From assembly GCA_025642075.2 (NCBI GenBank), contig JAODUO010000627.1:12501-76500 (forward strand): a DNA stretch of 64,000 bases, given 5' to 3'. Of the stretch, positions 62,506 through 64,000 are shown piece after piece; position 1 is the first letter of the stretch, and every line of letters starts with the position of its first letter. The translations under genes and the position numbers were made by a program. The notes beneath the pieces are model-generated. The model saw nothing but the letters and a program-made list of their open reading frames with translations, had not been told where the DNA came from and made no database searches. Source of the DNA: Ridgeia piscesae. Its lineage: Eukaryota; Annelida; Polychaeta; Sabellida; Siboglinidae.

Positions 62506-64000
62506 ATGGCTATGTGCTTGCAGTGCCACCTATGGGTGATAACCGGCATTCTACTGTGCTACCCAGTGACTGTCTCGCCGTCCCCGCGCTCTCTCTCTCC
62601 GTCCCCATCCGACTGTCTCATTGTCACCATGCTCCGTCTCAAGCACGCCGAATGTCGCAACCGAAACCTCAAGGTCATACCCAATGACCTTGACATTGAC
62701 ATCAAAGTGCTCAAGTTCAGTGACAACCAGCTGACATACCTCGGTATGGATGAGTTCCGCAACTACAAGTCACTACAGGAGATCTACTTGGCACGTAATC
62801 GCATCGACGCGATCGCGCCCGACGCGTTCCGTGGACTCACTAATCTGCAGATCCTCGACCTGGAGGGTAACGAACTGACAACTGTCCCTGCACAGGCATT
62901 CCAGTACGTCAGCACGATGCGTATTCTCAATATGCAGAACAACCCGATTCGGTACGTTGGTGCTGACGCGTTCCAACACCTGCGCAACATTGAGGAAGTA
63001 AACTTGGAGAACTGCTGGCTGGAGGGGCTGCATCCTGATGCCTTCACACACCTCAATCAGCTCAACGAGATCAACCTCGTCAACAACGAACTGAAGGGGC
63101 TCAGTGCGCAGATGGTGCTGCCACCTAGCTTGCATGTTTTGCGGCTGTATCGCAACCCGTGGCTGTGTGACTGTCGACTGCGTTGGTTGCGAGAGTGGAT
63201 ATCTACGACCACTGTCAACTGGGATTTTGCGCGTAACACACCGGTGTGCGCCGCGCCTGAAGTGGTGCACGGACGCAGTTGGAAGGACCTGCCAGTGTCA
63301 CAGTTCATGTGCGCCGCTAAGACCCTTGGGAACAGCAGTGTGTTTCTGACACAAATCAACATTGGTGAGAACATCACATTTGACTGTAATGTCTTCGGCG
63401 ATCCACAACCACGCGTCGTATGGACGCACGGGTCAAAGGTAATTGATCCAGATGCCGACGCGACAAAGTACATGGTGGTGGAGACAGGTGGCGCCACCGA
63501 TGTGCACAGTGCACTGACGTTGTGGTTGGTCGAGGTGGAGGACGCGGGTGTGTACAAGTGTGTAGCAGAGAACGAGGCCGGTGTCTCTTACATCACCTAC
63601 AGACTCGTAGTGACCGCATTGCCACTGTCATCAGACACTGGTTTCTCCCTGTTCCCACTGTCCACAATGATCATCGTTCTCATAGGAGCGACGGGAGCAG
63701 TCATTATTTTCCTGCTGGCTGCCATCATGATTTGCTGTTTGCGGCAGCGGGACCGTAAGCGACACAAGTACAAAGTGCGAGAGTACAAGTACACGACCGC
63801 TGTGAAGGCACCAAAGAAATGTGTGGAGAGCAAAGAGAACATAGACACAGAGGAAGACAGTGTCAAAGATGACACGCCTGTGTCACTGCCATCGACACAG
63901 CTCCTCCTGGGGGAGACACTCGACATTGAATCGATCACAGAGGACACGTCCGAATTCAAAATGAAAATATTCACATATGCCGAAACACCGAAAGAAAGCG
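62506..64000 (+). CDS. LRR-Ig transmembrane receptor, kekkon/LRRC24-like (3' end beyond window)
   Basis: Predicted type I cell-surface adhesion or signalling receptor. The frame is open for 498 codons to the window edge. An in-frame TAA lies at 62410 and the first in-frame ATG is 62506 (a second is at 62512). Residues 5-24 are hydrophobic and fit a signal peptide. A short N-cap (Cys37, Cys50) leads into about six LRRs (residues 64-215) with the usual LxxLxLxxNxL pattern. The LRR C-terminal cap has Cys221, Cys223, Cys248 and Cys269. One Ig domain follows, with Cys294, Trp306 and Cys352 in a DAGVYKC motif. NSS (276) and NIT (289) are N-glycosylation sequons. The transmembrane helix spans about 387-411, followed by a basic juxtamembrane stretch and an acidic, Ser/Thr-rich tail. 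This domain order is that of kekkon and LRRC24 proteins; AMIGO- or LRIT-like is the alternative. Oddity: the N-cap lacks the CxC pair usual in relatives, so the 5' end may be diverged or spliced differently. The coding DNA is visibly more GC-rich than its flanks. Confidence 0.93.
   Translation, partial: MAMCLQCHLWVITGILLCYPVTVSPSPRSLSPSPSDCLIVTMLRLKHAECRNRNLKVIPNDLDIDIKVLKFSDNQLTYLGMDEFRNYKSLQEIYLARNRIDAIAPDAFRGLTNLQILDLEGNELTTVPAQAFQYVSTMRILNMQNNPIRYVGADAFQHLRNIEEVNLENCWLEGLHPDAFTHLNQLNEINLVNNELKGLSAQMVLPPSLHVLRLYRNPWLCDCRLRWLREWISTTTVNWDFARNTPVCAAPEVVHGRSWKDLPVSQFMCAAKTLGNSSVFLTQINIGENITFDCNVFGDPQPRVVWTHGSKVIDPDADATKYMVVETGGATDVHSALTLWLVEVEDAGVYKCVAENEAGVSYITYRLVVTALPLSSDTGFSLFPLSTMIIVLIGATGAVIIFLLAAIMICCLRQRDRKRHKYKVREYKYTTAVKAPKKCVESKENIDTEEDSVKDDTPVSLPSTQLLLGETLDIESITEDTSEFKMKIFTYAETPKES

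Noticed and set aside
62559..63974. Minus-strand and other-frame ORFs of 90-166 codons
   Set aside because: They overlap the LRR-Ig coding sequence antisense or out of frame and have no domain of their own.

Overview
This is eukaryotic, intron-era genomic DNA, almost certainly from a bilaterian invertebrate. The reasons are a kekkon/LRRC24-type LRR-Ig membrane receptor gene at the right edge, a tRNA-Asn-derived SINE, CTCF-like motifs, AT-rich intergenic DNA and extreme minisatellite content. A spiralian such as a mollusc is my guess from the SINE type and repeat style, but the sequence does not prove it. There are no bacterial operons, no CRISPR array and no phage genes.

Layout. About half of the window (roughly 32 kb, my estimate) is tandem repeat DNA in more than twenty separate arrays. 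They mostly differ in sequence, with units from 9 to about 185 bp. The largest are a 74-bp array (1977-12270, about 139 copies), a 30-bp array (19946-25204, about 175 copies), a 39-41-bp array (13968-16995, about 76 copies), a 37-bp CT-rich array (36853-38677), a 15-bp array (44473-46009), 28-bp arrays (1-1192 and 46034-47364), a 29-bp array (26974-28335) and an 18-bp array (33375-34693). Several units are multiples of 3 bp (30, 24, 18, 15), so very long stop-free frames exist, up to 1,627 codons and on both strands. I treat these as by-products of the repeat, not genes.

Between arrays lies unique, gene-poor DNA with dispersed elements. These are a SINE at 28962-29249, a tRNA-like relic at 17521-17580 (minus), a diverged repeat pair (35768-36093 and 39159-39530), a nearly perfect palindrome at 30279-30367, and a MITE-like fold-back element at 56552-56787. 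A triplicated CTCF-like motif sits at 56412-56505, and a fourth CTCF-like site at 61169-61182.

The only confidently coding sequence starts at 62506 and is still open at the right edge (498 codons visible). It encodes a signal peptide, an LRR domain with N- and C-terminal caps, one Ig domain, one transmembrane helix and the start of a cytoplasmic tail. The preceding 60 kb looks like a satellite-laden intergenic region, possibly with scattered regulatory elements. Two weak gene candidates are also noted: a 102-codon minus-strand ORF at 56849-57157 with a polyadenylation signal, and a TATA-box/short-exon candidate near 39847.

The most informative structure is at 12.9-17.2 kb, where a 40-bp satellite appears to have been amplified out of one segment of an older repeat of about 158-185 bp whose copies flank it on both sides in opposite orientations. 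I see no convincing new enzymatic or defence system.
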